NCBI RefSeq assembly: GCF_900323885.1
Contig: NZ_OOHJ01000023.1
Location: 186,001 to 250,000, forward strand
Reading direction: 5' to 3'
DNA from: [Actinomadura] parvosata subsp. kistnae
GTDB taxonomy: Bacteria; Actinomycetota; Actinomycetes; Streptosporangiales; Streptosporangiaceae
DNA length: 64,000 nt
The notes beneath the pieces were generated by a model. It searched no databases. It worked only from the letters and a program-made list of their open reading frames with translations, and was not told the DNA's origin. A program made the position numbers and the translations under genes. Below are positions 38,774-47,332 of the stretch, in pieces. Within the stretch, counting starts at the first letter, position 1; each line of letters begins with the position of its first letter.

Positions 38774-39652
38774 TCAAAGGTGACTGAGATGCCGGAGCTT
38801 GTCCGGATTCACCACCCGCCAGATGGTGACGATCCGCCCGTCGCGGATCTCGAACGTGTCCACCCACACCGGCACGCCGTCCCGGTAGGTGACCAGCGCC
38901 GGCTGCCCGCCCACCTCGATCGGCTCGATCCGCTCGGCCGGGCGCCGCCCCTCGATCCAGGCCAGCATCGAGGCCAGCCGGTCACGGCCGCGCACCGGCA
39001 CGCGGGCCGCCGTGGTCCTGCCGCCGCCGTCGGCGACGTACACGACGTCCGGATGCAGCACCGCCACCAGCCGGGCCAGGTCGCCGGCCTGGGAGGCGGC
39101 GCGGAAGGCGGCGACCACCCGCTCCCGCTCGCCGCGCGCGGCCTCCGGCTCGCGCTCGCGCGCCGCCGCCACCCGGGCGCGCGCCCGCGAGGCCAGCTTG
39201 CGGGTGGCCGGCACCGACTTGCCGAGCACCTCGGCGATCTGCTCGAACGGCAGCCCGAACACGTCGTGCAGCACGAACGCCACCCGCTCCGGCGGCGCCA
39301 GCTCCCGCATCACCACCATCATGGCGGTGCCCACCGACTCGTCCACGAGCACCGGGCCGGCCGCGTCGGGCCCGGTCAGCAGCGGCTCCGGCAGCCACGG
39401 CCCGACGTAGTCCTCGCGCCGCACCCGGGCCGACTTCAGCACGTTGTACGACGTCCGCGCCGCCACCGTGATCAGCCACGCCCGCAGGTCCACCACCCGC
39501 TCCAGGTCGTCCGAGGCCGCCGCCGCCCGCAGCCAGACGTCCTGCACGACGTCCTCGGCCTCGGCCACGCTGCCCAGCAGCCGGTACGCGGCGCCGAACA
39601 CGGCTGGCCGGTGCGACTCCCACTCCTCCCGCAGACGCGGACTCAGCTCCAT
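38774..39652 (-). CDS. ECF41-type sigma factor with SnoaL-like C-terminal domain
   Basis: Regions 2 and 4 are clear (GAAYRLLGSVAEAEDVVQDVWLRA; LAPPERVAFVLHDVFGLPFEQIAEVLGKSVPATRKLASRARARV). A C-terminal extension of about 110 residues follows with the ECF41 motifs DGGGR and NPDKL (VADGGGR; VVNPDKLRHL). In this group the extension replaces an anti-sigma factor and modulates activity. Starts at 39652, 39661 (ATG) and 39670 (GTG) are all possible. The first was chosen because TAGAAT (39665-39660) could be its -10 element, which would make the mRNA leaderless. Confidence 0.9.
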   Translation of the reverse strand: MELSPRLREEWESHRPAVFGAAYRLLGSVAEAEDVVQDVWLRAAAASDDLERVVDLRAWLITVAARTSYNVLKSARVRREDYVGPWLPEPLLTGPDAAGPVLVDESVGTAMMVVMRELAPPERVAFVLHDVFGLPFEQIAEVLGKSVPATRKLASRARARVAAAREREPEAARGERERVVAAFRAASQAGDLARLVAVLHPDVVYVADGGGRTTAARVPVRGRDRLASMLAWIEGRRPAERIEPIEVGGQPALVTYRDGVPVWVDTFEIRDGRIVTIWRVVNPDKLRHLSHL

Positions 39653-39697
39653 CCCGCGCATTCTAGGCACGCGCGTGTCCGGCCCCCGAAGGGTGGT

Positions 39698-40774
39698 TCA
39701 CTTGGCGGTGCGGACCAGCACGTCGCGGATGAGGGCGGCCACCTCCTCGGGGGTGAAGTCCATCGCGTTCTCGCCGACGGTGACCTCGAAGCTGCAGCGG
39801 TACGGGTCGGGCCCGCCGCGCACCCGCCCCCAGAGCTGGACCCCCTGCTCCTCCAGCAGCTCCCGCCCGGCCCGCTCGACGGCCCGCCTGGGCGCCGGCA
39901 GGTGCACGTGGAACAGCGGCGTCTGCGGCACGTCGGGCCGGGTGCGGGCGGCGCCGTCGGCGTTGACGGCGGCGGCGATCGCGATCGCGTGCTCCCGGTA
40001 GGCGGGCATGCGCTCGGCAATGGTGTCGAGGCCGGTCAGGGCGGCCAGGGCGAGCGGCCACGCGTCGGCGATGCCGCCGCCGAGCCGCTGCCGCCACACC
40101 CCGGCGGCGGCCACCGTGGCCGCGTCCGCGGCGAGCACGGCGCCCCGGACGCCTTGGAGGCTCTTGTAGAGGGAGACGTACACGGAGTCGAACAGGCCGG
40201 CGATCTCGTTCAGCGGCCGGCGGTAGTACGTCTGGGCCTCCCACAGCCGGGCCCCGTCGAGGTGCGCGGCGGCGCCGGTGGCCCGGACCAGCCCGACCTG
40301 CTCGCCCAGCTCGTCCCACTCGGGGAGCAGGCCGCCGAGGTCGCGTTGCGGCAGCTCCCAGACCACCGCCGCCAGCGGCTCGCCGATGGAGGTCAGGTCG
40401 TGCGCGGTCATCAGCTCGTACGGGTCGCCGGTGCGGCGGAAGCGCAGCCCGTGGACCGCGTTGTAGCCCTGCTCCTCCCACACGTCGAGGTGGCTGCACG
40501 GGTGCCCGGCGAAGGTGCGGCGCCCGCTGCGGTCGGCGTGCACGCGCAGCACGGCCTGCTGCGCCATCGTCCCGCTCGGGAAGAACAGCGCGCGCTCCTT
40601 GCCGAGCAGCCCGGCCAGCCGCCGCTCCAGCACCGCGACCGGGCCGTCGGGCCCGTCGGGCGGGGTGTCGTCGTCCACCAGCTCCAGCATCCGCTCCAGC
40701 ACCACGCGCGGCCTGCGCCGCAGCGGCGCGTGCAGGAACAACGCCCGTCGTACGGGCGGAGGGTCATCGGCCAT
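39698..40774 (-). CDS. Threonine-aldolase-like PLP enzyme
   Basis: The 358-residue protein matches the beta-eliminating lyase/threonine aldolase fold: FFPSGTMAQQAVLRVHAD, CSHLDVWEEQGYNAVHGL, GAAAHLDGARLWEAQ and the PLP lysine in VSLYKSLQGVRGAVL. It would cleave a beta-hydroxy amino acid to an aldehyde and glycine, or a related substrate. The ATG at 40774 has GGGAG seven bases upstream; an ATG at 40807 would add 11 residues. Confidence 0.87.
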   Translation of the reverse strand: MADDPPPVRRALFLHAPLRRRPRVVLERMLELVDDDTPPDGPDGPVAVLERRLAGLLGKERALFFPSGTMAQQAVLRVHADRSGRRTFAGHPCSHLDVWEEQGYNAVHGLRFRRTGDPYELMTAHDLTSIGEPLAAVVWELPQRDLGGLLPEWDELGEQVGLVRATGAAAHLDGARLWEAQTYYRRPLNEIAGLFDSVYVSLYKSLQGVRGAVLAADAATVAAAGVWRQRLGGGIADAWPLALAALTGLDTIAERMPAYREHAIAIAAAVNADGAARTRPDVPQTPLFHVHLPAPRRAVERAGRELLEEQGVQLWGRVRGGPDPYRCSFEVTVGENAMDFTPEEVAALIRDVLVRTAK

Positions 40775-40949
40775 GTCCGGCTCCCAGCACGTCGTTCGCA
40801 CGAGCATACCGATCGCCCCTGAGGCGGGGCCCGGACGCGGTCTTGTGGCGAGGAGCGGCCAAGGGGGTGTCCCGGCGGGCTCCGGCTTGTCACACTCGGG
40901 GCCGTAGCCGGCCATCGCCGGCGCCGGCCGCCCCTCCGAGGAGACGCCT

Positions 40950-41744
40950 GTGACTGTGATCGACGACCTGCCCGCCCCGCGTACGGCCGTACCGCTGCTC
41001 CTCGGCGCCCTCGCGACGAGCGCGCCGCTCGCCCTGGGCCTGGAGCCGTCCGGGGCGGAGGTGCTCATGATGGGCGCCGGCCTGCCCGTACGGCTGCGCC
41101 CGCTGCGCCGCCGCCTGGCCAGGCTCATGTACGACCAGCGCTACGGCGTGAACACCGCGGACTTCGCCGACCTCGCCGACTTCGGCCTCGACCACCCCGA
41201 GCGCGTCTACTACTCGCCGGCCCACTGGGGCACGCTGCGCCGGGCGCTGCCCGCCGGCGAGGTCAGCCACCGGGACGTGTTCCTCGACCTGGGCGCGGGC
41301 AAGGGCCGCATGGTGCTGGAGGCGGCGGGCAGGTACCCGTTCCGGCGGGTGATCGGGGTCGAGCTGTCGCCGGAGCTGACCGAGGTGGCCAGGGCGAACC
41401 TGGCCAGGACCAGGCTGCGGCTGCGCGCCCGCGAGGTCGAGTTCGTCAGCTCGGACGTGCTCGACTACGACATCCCCGACGACGTCAGCGTGGTGTTCCT
41501 GAACAACCCGTTCCGCGGCCGCACGTTCGCCGCCGCCATGGAGCGGCTGCTGCACTCGGCCGACAGGAACCCGCGCCCGATCACCCTCATCTACTTCAAC
41601 CCCGTCGAGGAGGCGCACCTGCTGAGCACCGGCCGTTTCCGTCACCTCCGCACAGTGGCCCGCACGGTCGCGCCGTGGCGGCGGCGCGGGGAGGCGGGCG
41701 TGTTCGGCACGACCCGCGTGTACGCGGTGACCGCGCGGGGGTGA
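40950..41744 (+). CDS. Class I SAM-dependent methyltransferase
   Basis: The 264-residue protein has motif I FLDLGAGKGRMVLEAAG, motif II VIGVELSPELTEVARANL and an acidic motif III (VSSDVLDYDIPDDVSVVFLNNPF). The NNPF sequence is an NPPF-like loop typical of N-methyltransferases, but the substrate is unknown. The N-terminal hydrophobic/Arg-rich stretch (1-60) is unusual. The start is the GTG at 40950 with GAGGAG upstream. It is divergent from the aldolase-like gene across 175 bp with no recognised signal. Confidence 0.8.
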   Translation: MTVIDDLPAPRTAVPLLLGALATSAPLALGLEPSGAEVLMMGAGLPVRLRPLRRRLARLMYDQRYGVNTADFADLADFGLDHPERVYYSPAHWGTLRRALPAGEVSHRDVFLDLGAGKGRMVLEAAGRYPFRRVIGVELSPELTEVARANLARTRLRLRAREVEFVSSDVLDYDIPDDVSVVFLNNPFRGRTFAAAMERLLHSADRNPRPITLIYFNPVEEAHLLSTGRFRHLRTVARTVAPWRRRGEAGVFGTTRVYAVTARG

Positions 41745-41771
41745 TCCCTGCCCCCCGCGCGGCCTGGAGGG

Positions 41772-42113
41772 TTACGCCGTCTCGGCCCGGCGCTGGCAGC
41801 CGATGCAGTAGCGGGCCAGCGGGCGGATCTTGAGCCGTTCGAACGGGATGCCCGCCCCGCATTCCCCGCAGCGGCCGTAGGTGCCGGCGGCCAGCCGGTC
41901 GAGCGCCTGCGTCAGCTCGGCGATCGCGCGGTCGGCGGTGGTCAGGGAGACGAGCAGTTCCTGCCACGTGTCGTCGGCGCCGGTGCTGTCCTGCGCCTCG
42001 GCCCGCAGGCCGAGCAGGTGGCGGCTGCGCCGTTCGAGCTGCTCCTCGATGTCCTGGCGCAGCGCTTGGAGCTGGACGGTGCTGAGGTGTGCGTTGGCGT
42101 TGGTGTCGGCCAT
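41772..42113 (-). CDS. DksA/TraR-type C4 zinc-finger protein
   Basis: The 113-residue protein has a predicted helical coiled-coil N-terminal half (LQALRQDIEEQLERRSRHLLGLRAEAQ) and a four-cysteine zinc finger (CGECGAGIPFERLKIRPLAR, then CIGC), with the spacing C-x2-C-x17-C-x2-C seen in DksA/TraR. Such proteins act at the RNA polymerase secondary channel. The ATG at 42113 with GAAGGA upstream fixes the start. Actinobacterial members are short and of uncertain function. Confidence 0.88.
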   Translation of the reverse strand: MADTNANAHLSTVQLQALRQDIEEQLERRSRHLLGLRAEAQDSTGADDTWQELLVSLTTADRAIAELTQALDRLAAGTYGRCGECGAGIPFERLKIRPLARYCIGCQRRAETA

Positions 42114-42234
42114 GGTCGCGAAAGGTCCTTCGTCGCAGGTGGGCACGCTGATGAGGCGGCCGGCACGCACCGGGCCGGCCGTCGTGGGGAGCCGCCGCTT
42201 CGCGCGGGCCGCCGTGAGGCGGGCACGCGCGGCA

Positions 42235-42260
42235 AGGCCCCGCGGACGTCCGCGGGGCTT
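42235..42260. terminator. Perfect GC palindrome hairpin downstream of the small membrane gene
   Basis: A 22-bp perfect palindrome at 42237-42258 (arm GCCCCGCGGAC) forms a hairpin of up to 10-11 bp with almost no loop, flanked by A/T pairs. No U run follows, as usual in actinomycetes. It lies between the stop of the minus-strand membrane gene (42278) and the start of the DksA-like gene (42113). Confidence 0.6.
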
Positions 42261-42277
42261 CAGGGGTGGTGGGGCGG

Positions 42278-42655
42278 CTAGGTCAGCGGCGGGCTGCGTG
42301 ACCCGGTGGGCAGGTGGGCGAGCTGCTGCGGGTCGCGGAGCGCGGCCTCGTCGTGGCCGGGCGACGGCAGCAGCGCCGGCTGGGCGGCCTCGGCCTGCCG
42401 CTCTCCGCGCAGCGGCGGCCACAGCGACAGCACGTGGTGCTCGCGCACGCTGGTGGCCTGGGGCGGCAGGCCGGCCGGTTCGGCGCCCGGGTCGCCCAGG
42501 CTCCACACCTGCTCGTACGCCGTGCCGGACGGCAGGCCGAAGCCGGTGCCGGAGGTCCAGGAGGCGCCGACGACGAGCAGGGACAGCAGGACCAGGCCCA
42601 TCACGCCGGTGAACGCGATGGACCTTCGTGGTGCGGTGCGCCACGGTCCCGTCAT
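42278..42655 (-). CDS. Small single-pass membrane protein, unknown function
   Basis: From the ATG at 42655 (MTGPWRTAPRRSIAF) it encodes 125 residues with one hydrophobic segment (SIAFTGVMGLVLLSLLVVGASW) and an extracytoplasmic Pro/Glu/Leu-rich tail. No family is recognised. ATGs at 42667 and 42691 are alternatives. It follows the second P450 on the same strand, separated by 62 bp, and ends before a strong hairpin. Confidence 0.55.
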   Translation of the reverse strand: MTGPWRTAPRRSIAFTGVMGLVLLSLLVVGASWTSGTGFGLPSGTAYEQVWSLGDPGAEPAGLPPQATSVREHHVLSLWPPLRGERQAEAAQPALLPSPGHDEAALRDPQQLAHLPTGSRSPPLT

Positions 42656-42717
42656 ACGGGCGACCATAGCCCAGACGTCGCAAAAGGGCATGTAGTTAAA
42701 CGGCGCAGCCCTGGTGG

Positions 42718-43938
42718 TCAGTCGTCCCAGGTGACGGGGAGCCGTTCGACTCCGTAGATGTCCAGGCCGCCGCGCAGCGGCACCTCCGCGGCGGGCACGG
42801 CCAGGCGCAGCGTGGGGAAGCGCCCGATCAGCGCGGGGATCGCCACGCGCAGCTCCACCCGGGCGAGCTGCTGGCCCAGGCACTGGTGCACGCCGTGCCC
42901 GAAGGACAGGTGCCCGGTGGCGGGCCGGCGCAGGTCGAGGACGTCCGGGTCGGCGAACCTGGCCGGGTCCCTGTTGGCGGCCTGCACCGACACGACGACC
43001 GTCTCGCCGGCCTTGACCAGGTGGCCGCCCAGCTCGACGTCCTCCAGGGCGGCCCGCTGGCCGGTGTGGGCGATGCTCAGGTAACGCAGCAGCTCCTCCA
43101 CGGCCTGGTCGGCCAGGTCCGGTTCCGCCCGCAGGGCGGCGAGCTGGCCGGGGTGGCTCAGCAGGGCGAACGTGCCCAGCGCGATCATGTTCGCGGTGGT
43201 GTCGAGCCCGGCGCCGAGCAGGAACGCGCCGACGCCGGCCAGCTCCTCGTCGCCGAGGTCGGTGCCGGTCAGGTCGCCGAGCAGGTCGTCGGTGGGGTGG
43301 GCCCGCTTGGCGAGCACCAGCTCGTGCAGGTACTCGGCGAGCGCGCCGAACGCCGCGTGCTGCTCCTCGCCGGTGTGCTCGCCGCCCGCCAGCACCGCCG
43401 CGTGCCGCTGGAAGGTCTCGCGGTCGGCGTACGGGACCCCGAGCAGTTCGCAGATCATCTGCGCGGGCACCGGCTGGGCGAACAGGCGCACCAGGTCGGC
43501 GGGCGGGCCGTGCTCGGCCAGGACGTCGAGCTGCGCGGCGGTGATCTGCTCGACGCGCTCGGCGAGCAGGCTCATGCGGCGGACGGTGAACTTGCCGATC
43601 AGCAGCTTGCGGAAGCGGGTGTGCTCGGGGGCGTCGATCGCGGTGAGGTCGCCGACCGCCCCGGGCGGCATCTCGTCGAACGCCACGCCCGGCAGCGGGT
43701 AGTGCATCAGCTCGGGCCGCGAGCTGAACCGCTGGTCGCCCAGCACGGCGCGGACCAGGGCGTGCCCGGTCACCAGCCATCCCTCGTGCCCGTCGGGGAA
43801 GGTCAGCCGCTTGATCGGCGCCTGCTCCCGCACCTCGGCCAGCTCCGGCGGCGGGTCGAAGGGGCAGCCGGGGGCGCGGGTGAGGGGCAGCTCGGCCAGC
43901 GGCAAGTGAGATTCGTACGTGAACGATGTTCTCTGCAT
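42718..43938 (-). CDS. Cytochrome P450 with a variant I-helix motif
   Basis: The 406-residue P450 has ExxR at 282-285, the haem loop FGHGVHQCLG with Cys353, and an I-helix reading GAGLDTT (242-248) where AGHETT/AGxDTT is expected: the acid position holds Asp and the preceding residue is Leu rather than the more common His. That form is known among P450s. The ATG at 43938 (MQRTSFTYESHLPL) was chosen because upstream sequence reads as the reverse strand of a methyltransferase. No ferredoxin or reductase gene is near. Confidence 0.92.
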   Translation of the reverse strand: MQRTSFTYESHLPLAELPLTRAPGCPFDPPPELAEVREQAPIKRLTFPDGHEGWLVTGHALVRAVLGDQRFSSRPELMHYPLPGVAFDEMPPGAVGDLTAIDAPEHTRFRKLLIGKFTVRRMSLLAERVEQITAAQLDVLAEHGPPADLVRLFAQPVPAQMICELLGVPYADRETFQRHAAVLAGGEHTGEEQHAAFGALAEYLHELVLAKRAHPTDDLLGDLTGTDLGDEELAGVGAFLLGAGLDTTANMIALGTFALLSHPGQLAALRAEPDLADQAVEELLRYLSIAHTGQRAALEDVELGGHLVKAGETVVVSVQAANRDPARFADPDVLDLRRPATGHLSFGHGVHQCLGQQLARVELRVAIPALIGRFPTLRLAVPAAEVPLRGGLDIYGVERLPVTWDD

Positions 43939-44013
43939 AGGAACACTGTACGCAAACCAGAGACGATGTGCGCGCCTCTGTCGCGAAAAGGCGGTCGCGC
44001 TCACAGTGGCCGT

Positions 44014-44772
44014 ATGCCGCAGAACACCTTCGACGCCCGCCTGGCCGAGACCTACGAGGCGAAATGGCCCGAGCTGTTCGACCCCGCCGTGGTCGAGCCG
44101 GCCGTCGACTTCCTCGCCGGGCTCGCAGGGCCGGGCGCCGCACTGGAGCTCGGCGTCGGCACCGGACGCCTCGCCCTGCCGCTGCGCCGGCGCGGCGTCC
44201 CCGTGCACGGCATCGACCTGTCGGCCGCGATGATCGCCCAGCTCCGGTCCAAGCCCGGCGGGCAGGACGTCGGCGTGACCGTCGGCGACTTCGCCACCAC
44301 GCGGGTGCCCGGCACGTTCGCCCTCGCCTACCTCGTCCGCAACACGATCACGAACCTGACCACGCAGGACGAGCAGGTCGAGTGCTTCCGCAACGTGGCG
44401 GCGCACCTGGAGCCGGGCGGCTGCTTCGTCATCGAGGTGTACGTCCCCGAGCTGCGGCGCCTCCCGCCCGGCCAGACCGTCCACCCGTTCGCCGTGACCC
44501 CGGAGCACCTGGGGTTCGAGGAGTACGACGTGGCCGCGCAGCTCGCCGTCTCCCACCACTACTGGACCGTGGACGGGCAGGTGGAGACGTACTCCTCGAC
44601 CCACCGCTACGTGTGGCCGGCCGAGCTGGACCTGATGGCGCGCCTGGCCGGCATGACGCTGCGCGAGCGCTGGGCCGGCTGGCGGTGCGAGCCGTTCACC
44701 GGCGACAGCAGGAGCCACGTCTCCGTCTGGCACAAGCCCGCGACGCGGGGCGCACGTCAGACCGGCGGGTGA
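44014..44772 (+). CDS. SAM-dependent methyltransferase (class I)
   Basis: The 252-residue protein has motif I ALELGVGTGRLALPLRRRG, motif II VHGIDLSAAMIAQLRSKP and a post-motif III segment PGGCFVIEVYVPELRRLPPG. It resembles small-molecule O-/C-methyltransferases acting on natural products or quinones. The ATG at 44014 is 75 bp from the P450 start on the opposite strand, so the two may share a divergent promoter. No strong ribosome-binding site precedes it. Confidence 0.82.
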   Translation: MPQNTFDARLAETYEAKWPELFDPAVVEPAVDFLAGLAGPGAALELGVGTGRLALPLRRRGVPVHGIDLSAAMIAQLRSKPGGQDVGVTVGDFATTRVPGTFALAYLVRNTITNLTTQDEQVECFRNVAAHLEPGGCFVIEVYVPELRRLPPGQTVHPFAVTPEHLGFEEYDVAAQLAVSHHYWTVDGQVETYSSTHRYVWPAELDLMARLAGMTLRERWAGWRCEPFTGDSRSHVSVWHKPATRGARQTGG

Positions 44773-44787
44773 TGCGCCGGGCGCGCG

Positions 44788-46251
44788 TCAGAACGGGTAG
44801 CGGGGCGGCTCGCCGCGCAGCGTGATCCAGCGGGTCTCCGTGAACGCCTCGACGTTGGCCGCCGCCCCGCCGAAGCGGGAGCCGGTGCCGGAGGCGCGCA
44901 CGCCACCGAACGGCGCGTTGGCCTCGTCGTTGACCGTCTGGTCGTTGATGTGCACGATCCCCGTCGGGATGCGCTCGGCCACGGCCAGGCCGCGCATCAC
45001 GTCCCGGGTCACGATGCCGAGCGACAGGCCGTACTCGCCGGCGGCGGCCAGCTCGGCGGCCTCCTCCGCGGAGGAGACGCGGGTGACGGGCGCGACCGGG
45101 CCGAAGACCTCCTCGGCGAACGCGGGCGCGGTCAGCGGCACGTCCGCCAGCACCGTCGGCCGGTAGAAGAGCCCGTCGTACGTGCCGCCGGACGCGGCCC
45201 GCGCGCCCTGCTCGACGCTCGCGGTCACCAGGCGGTGGATCTTGTCGCGCTGGCCGGCGTCGATCACGGGCCCGAGCGCGACCTCCTTGGTGGCCGGGTC
45301 GCCGACGGGCAGCGCGTCGGCCTTGGCGGCCAGCCCCTCCACGAACGCGTCGTACAGCCGGTCGGCGACCAGGTGGCGGCCGGTCGTCATGCAGATCTGG
45401 CCCTGGTGGAAGAACGAGCCCCAGGCGGCCAGGTTCACGGCCGCGTCCACGTCGGCGTCGTCCAGCACGAGCAGCGCCGAGTTGCCGCCGAGCTCCAGGT
45501 GGGCCCGCTTGAGGTGCTTGCCGGCCAGCTCGCCGATGCGCCGGCCGACGGCGGTGGAGCCGGTGAAGGAGACGACCCGCACGTGCGGGTCCGTGATCAG
45601 CGCCTCGCCCACGTCGGGGCCGCCCGGCAGCATCTGCAGCACGCCCGGCGGCAGCCCCGCCTCCTCGAACACGCGGGCCAGCAGCGTGCCGCCGGTGACC
45701 GCCGTCCGCGGGTCGGGCTTGAGCAGGACGGCGTTGCCGAGCGCGAGCGCCGGGGCGACCGACCGGACGCCCAGGATGATCGGCACGTTGAACGGCGAGA
45801 TCACCGCCACCACCCCGGCCGGGACCCGCCGCGCCAGCGACAGGCGCGGCTGCTCCGACGGCAGCACCTCGCCGATCGCCCGCGCGGGCAGCGCCGCCGC
45901 CTGGTAGCACTCCTCGGCGGCCACGTGCAGCGCGAACCCCGCCATGCCGGGGACCGCGCCGACCTCGCGCACGTTCCAGCCGCTGATCTCCTCGGCGTGC
46001 CGCTGCCACAAGTCGCCGGCCCTGCGCAGGACGGCGGCGCGGGCGGTGTGCGGCAGCGCGGCCCACTCCCGCTGCGCGGCGGCGGCGCTCGCGGCGGCCT
46101 CCGCCACGTCCTCGGGCGTCGCCCGCCCCATCCGGCCGAGCTCGCCGCCGGTGGCGGGCTCGACGACCGCGTAGTCGCCGCCGCGGGCGGCCGACCACGC
46201 GCCGTTCTTGTAGATGTTCGCCTGCCATTTGACGCTGTCGAGCAGTCCCAT
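44788..46251 (-). CDS. NAD(P)-dependent aldehyde dehydrogenase (benzaldehyde/vanillin type)
   Basis: The 487-residue ALDH has the catalytic Cys287 in HQGQICMTTGR, general base Glu253 in HLELGGNSALL, and the nucleotide loop FTGSTAVGRRIGE. Relatives oxidise aromatic aldehydes such as benzaldehyde or vanillin; this is inferred from overall sequence (ISPFNVPIILGVRSVAPALALGN). It lies on the minus strand below an IclR regulator, which faces a second ALDH. Confidence 0.93.
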   Translation of the reverse strand: MGLLDSVKWQANIYKNGAWSAARGGDYAVVEPATGGELGRMGRATPEDVAEAAASAAAAQREWAALPHTARAAVLRRAGDLWQRHAEEISGWNVREVGAVPGMAGFALHVAAEECYQAAALPARAIGEVLPSEQPRLSLARRVPAGVVAVISPFNVPIILGVRSVAPALALGNAVLLKPDPRTAVTGGTLLARVFEEAGLPPGVLQMLPGGPDVGEALITDPHVRVVSFTGSTAVGRRIGELAGKHLKRAHLELGGNSALLVLDDADVDAAVNLAAWGSFFHQGQICMTTGRHLVADRLYDAFVEGLAAKADALPVGDPATKEVALGPVIDAGQRDKIHRLVTASVEQGARAASGGTYDGLFYRPTVLADVPLTAPAFAEEVFGPVAPVTRVSSAEEAAELAAAGEYGLSLGIVTRDVMRGLAVAERIPTGIVHINDQTVNDEANAPFGGVRASGTGSRFGGAAANVEAFTETRWITLRGEPPRYPF

Positions 46252-46382
46252 GGGCGGTTCCTCCTTGTACGGGCGTCACGGCCGGGCCGGCGGAAGTTGA
46301 GGTGACGCTACGGAGGGGACCCCATCAGGGCAACAGAACGTTCGGAGGGCTGGAACGCGATTTCCCCCACCGGAACAGTGAG

Positions 46383-47210
46383 TCAGGGGCGGTGGCCGAG
46401 GCGGCGGGAGATCTCGGCGGTGGTGCGGCGCAGCGGCGGCTCGATGCGGGCCGCCAGCGCCTCGACCGCCGTGGGCGCCACGGTGAGGTGCACGGCGACG
46501 TTCACCGCCGCGACCACCTCGCCCGAGCGGTCGCGCACCGGCGCCGCGAACGAGCGCAGCCCCGGCGCCAGCTCCTCGTCGTTGACCGCCACCCCGCTCT
46601 GCCGCACCTTGGCCAGCGCCGCCGTGAGCTGCTCGCGGTTCGTGATCGTCTTGGGGCCCCTGCGGGCCATGTCGGTGTGGTCGAGGATCTGCCGCAGCGC
46701 CGCCGCGTCCTTGAAGGCCAGCAGCACCTTGCCCATCGACGTGCAGTACGCCGGCAGCCGCGAGCCCACGTGCAGGTTGAGGTCCATGGCCGCGGCGTTG
46801 CGCCGGGCGCTGCGGCGGCGGTCGACGTAGACGACGTCGGGGCCGTCGCACAGCCCCATGCTCACGGTGCAGCCCGTCTCGTCGGCCAGCGCCTGCAGCA
46901 GCGGGCCCGCCACCTTGCCCAGCTCCATGGAGTCGATCGCGGCGAACCCCAGGTCGGCGGCCCGCGGGCCGAGGAAGTACTTCCTGGTCTCGGGGTCCTG
47001 CTGGATGTAGCCGAGCTTGGTGAGCGTGGCGACGTAGCGGTGCGTCGTGCTCTTGTTGAGCCCGACCGTCCGCGCGAGGTCGGCGATGCCCAGCACGGAG
47101 CGGTTGCCGGTGAAGGCGGACAGGATGCGCAGGCCGCGCTCCAGCGAGACGGAGAACGAGGCGCCGGCGGCCGGGCGGCCGCGCGGGCGAGGGCTGTCGT
47201 CGGCGGTCAC
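46383..47210 (-). CDS. IclR-family transcriptional regulator
   Basis: The 275-residue protein has the winged helix (ERGLRILSAFTGNRSVLGIADLARTVGLNKSTTHRYVATLTKLGYI) and the IclR effector domain (GPLLQALADETGCTVSMGLCDGPDVVYVDRR... AYCTSMGKVLLAF... SGVAVNDEELAPGLRSFAAPV). The start was placed at the GTG at 47210; upstream in-frame sequence is not typical. It lies between two ALDH genes, 132 bp above ALDH 1 and divergent from ALDH 2, so it probably controls aromatic aldehyde/acid catabolism. Confidence 0.88.
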   Translation of the reverse strand: MTADDSPRPRGRPAAGASFSVSLERGLRILSAFTGNRSVLGIADLARTVGLNKSTTHRYVATLTKLGYIQQDPETRKYFLGPRAADLGFAAIDSMELGKVAGPLLQALADETGCTVSMGLCDGPDVVYVDRRRSARRNAAAMDLNLHVGSRLPAYCTSMGKVLLAFKDAAALRQILDHTDMARRGPKTITNREQLTAALAKVRQSGVAVNDEELAPGLRSFAAPVRDRSGEVVAAVNVAVHLTVAPTAVEALAARIEPPLRRTTAEISRRLGHRP

Positions 47211-47332
47211 GAGGGTCAGAATAGAGGCCTGCCGTTCCGCATGCTCGAACGCTCGTTGGGGGCGTCGCTCGCGGGGTGGCACTCTTACGAGCCGGAGGGG
47301 TGACGACGAGCACGCGAGGAGAGACGAGCCTG

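Noticed and set aside
39653..39670. Upstream starts for the ECF41 sigma factor
   Set aside because: They are possible, but the -10-like TAGAAT covers them, so the inner ATG was preferred; not decisive.
43939..44013. Extended N-terminus of the second P450 or of the methyltransferase across their shared gap
   Set aside because: Upstream codons read as antisense of the other gene; family N-termini begin at 43938 and 44014.
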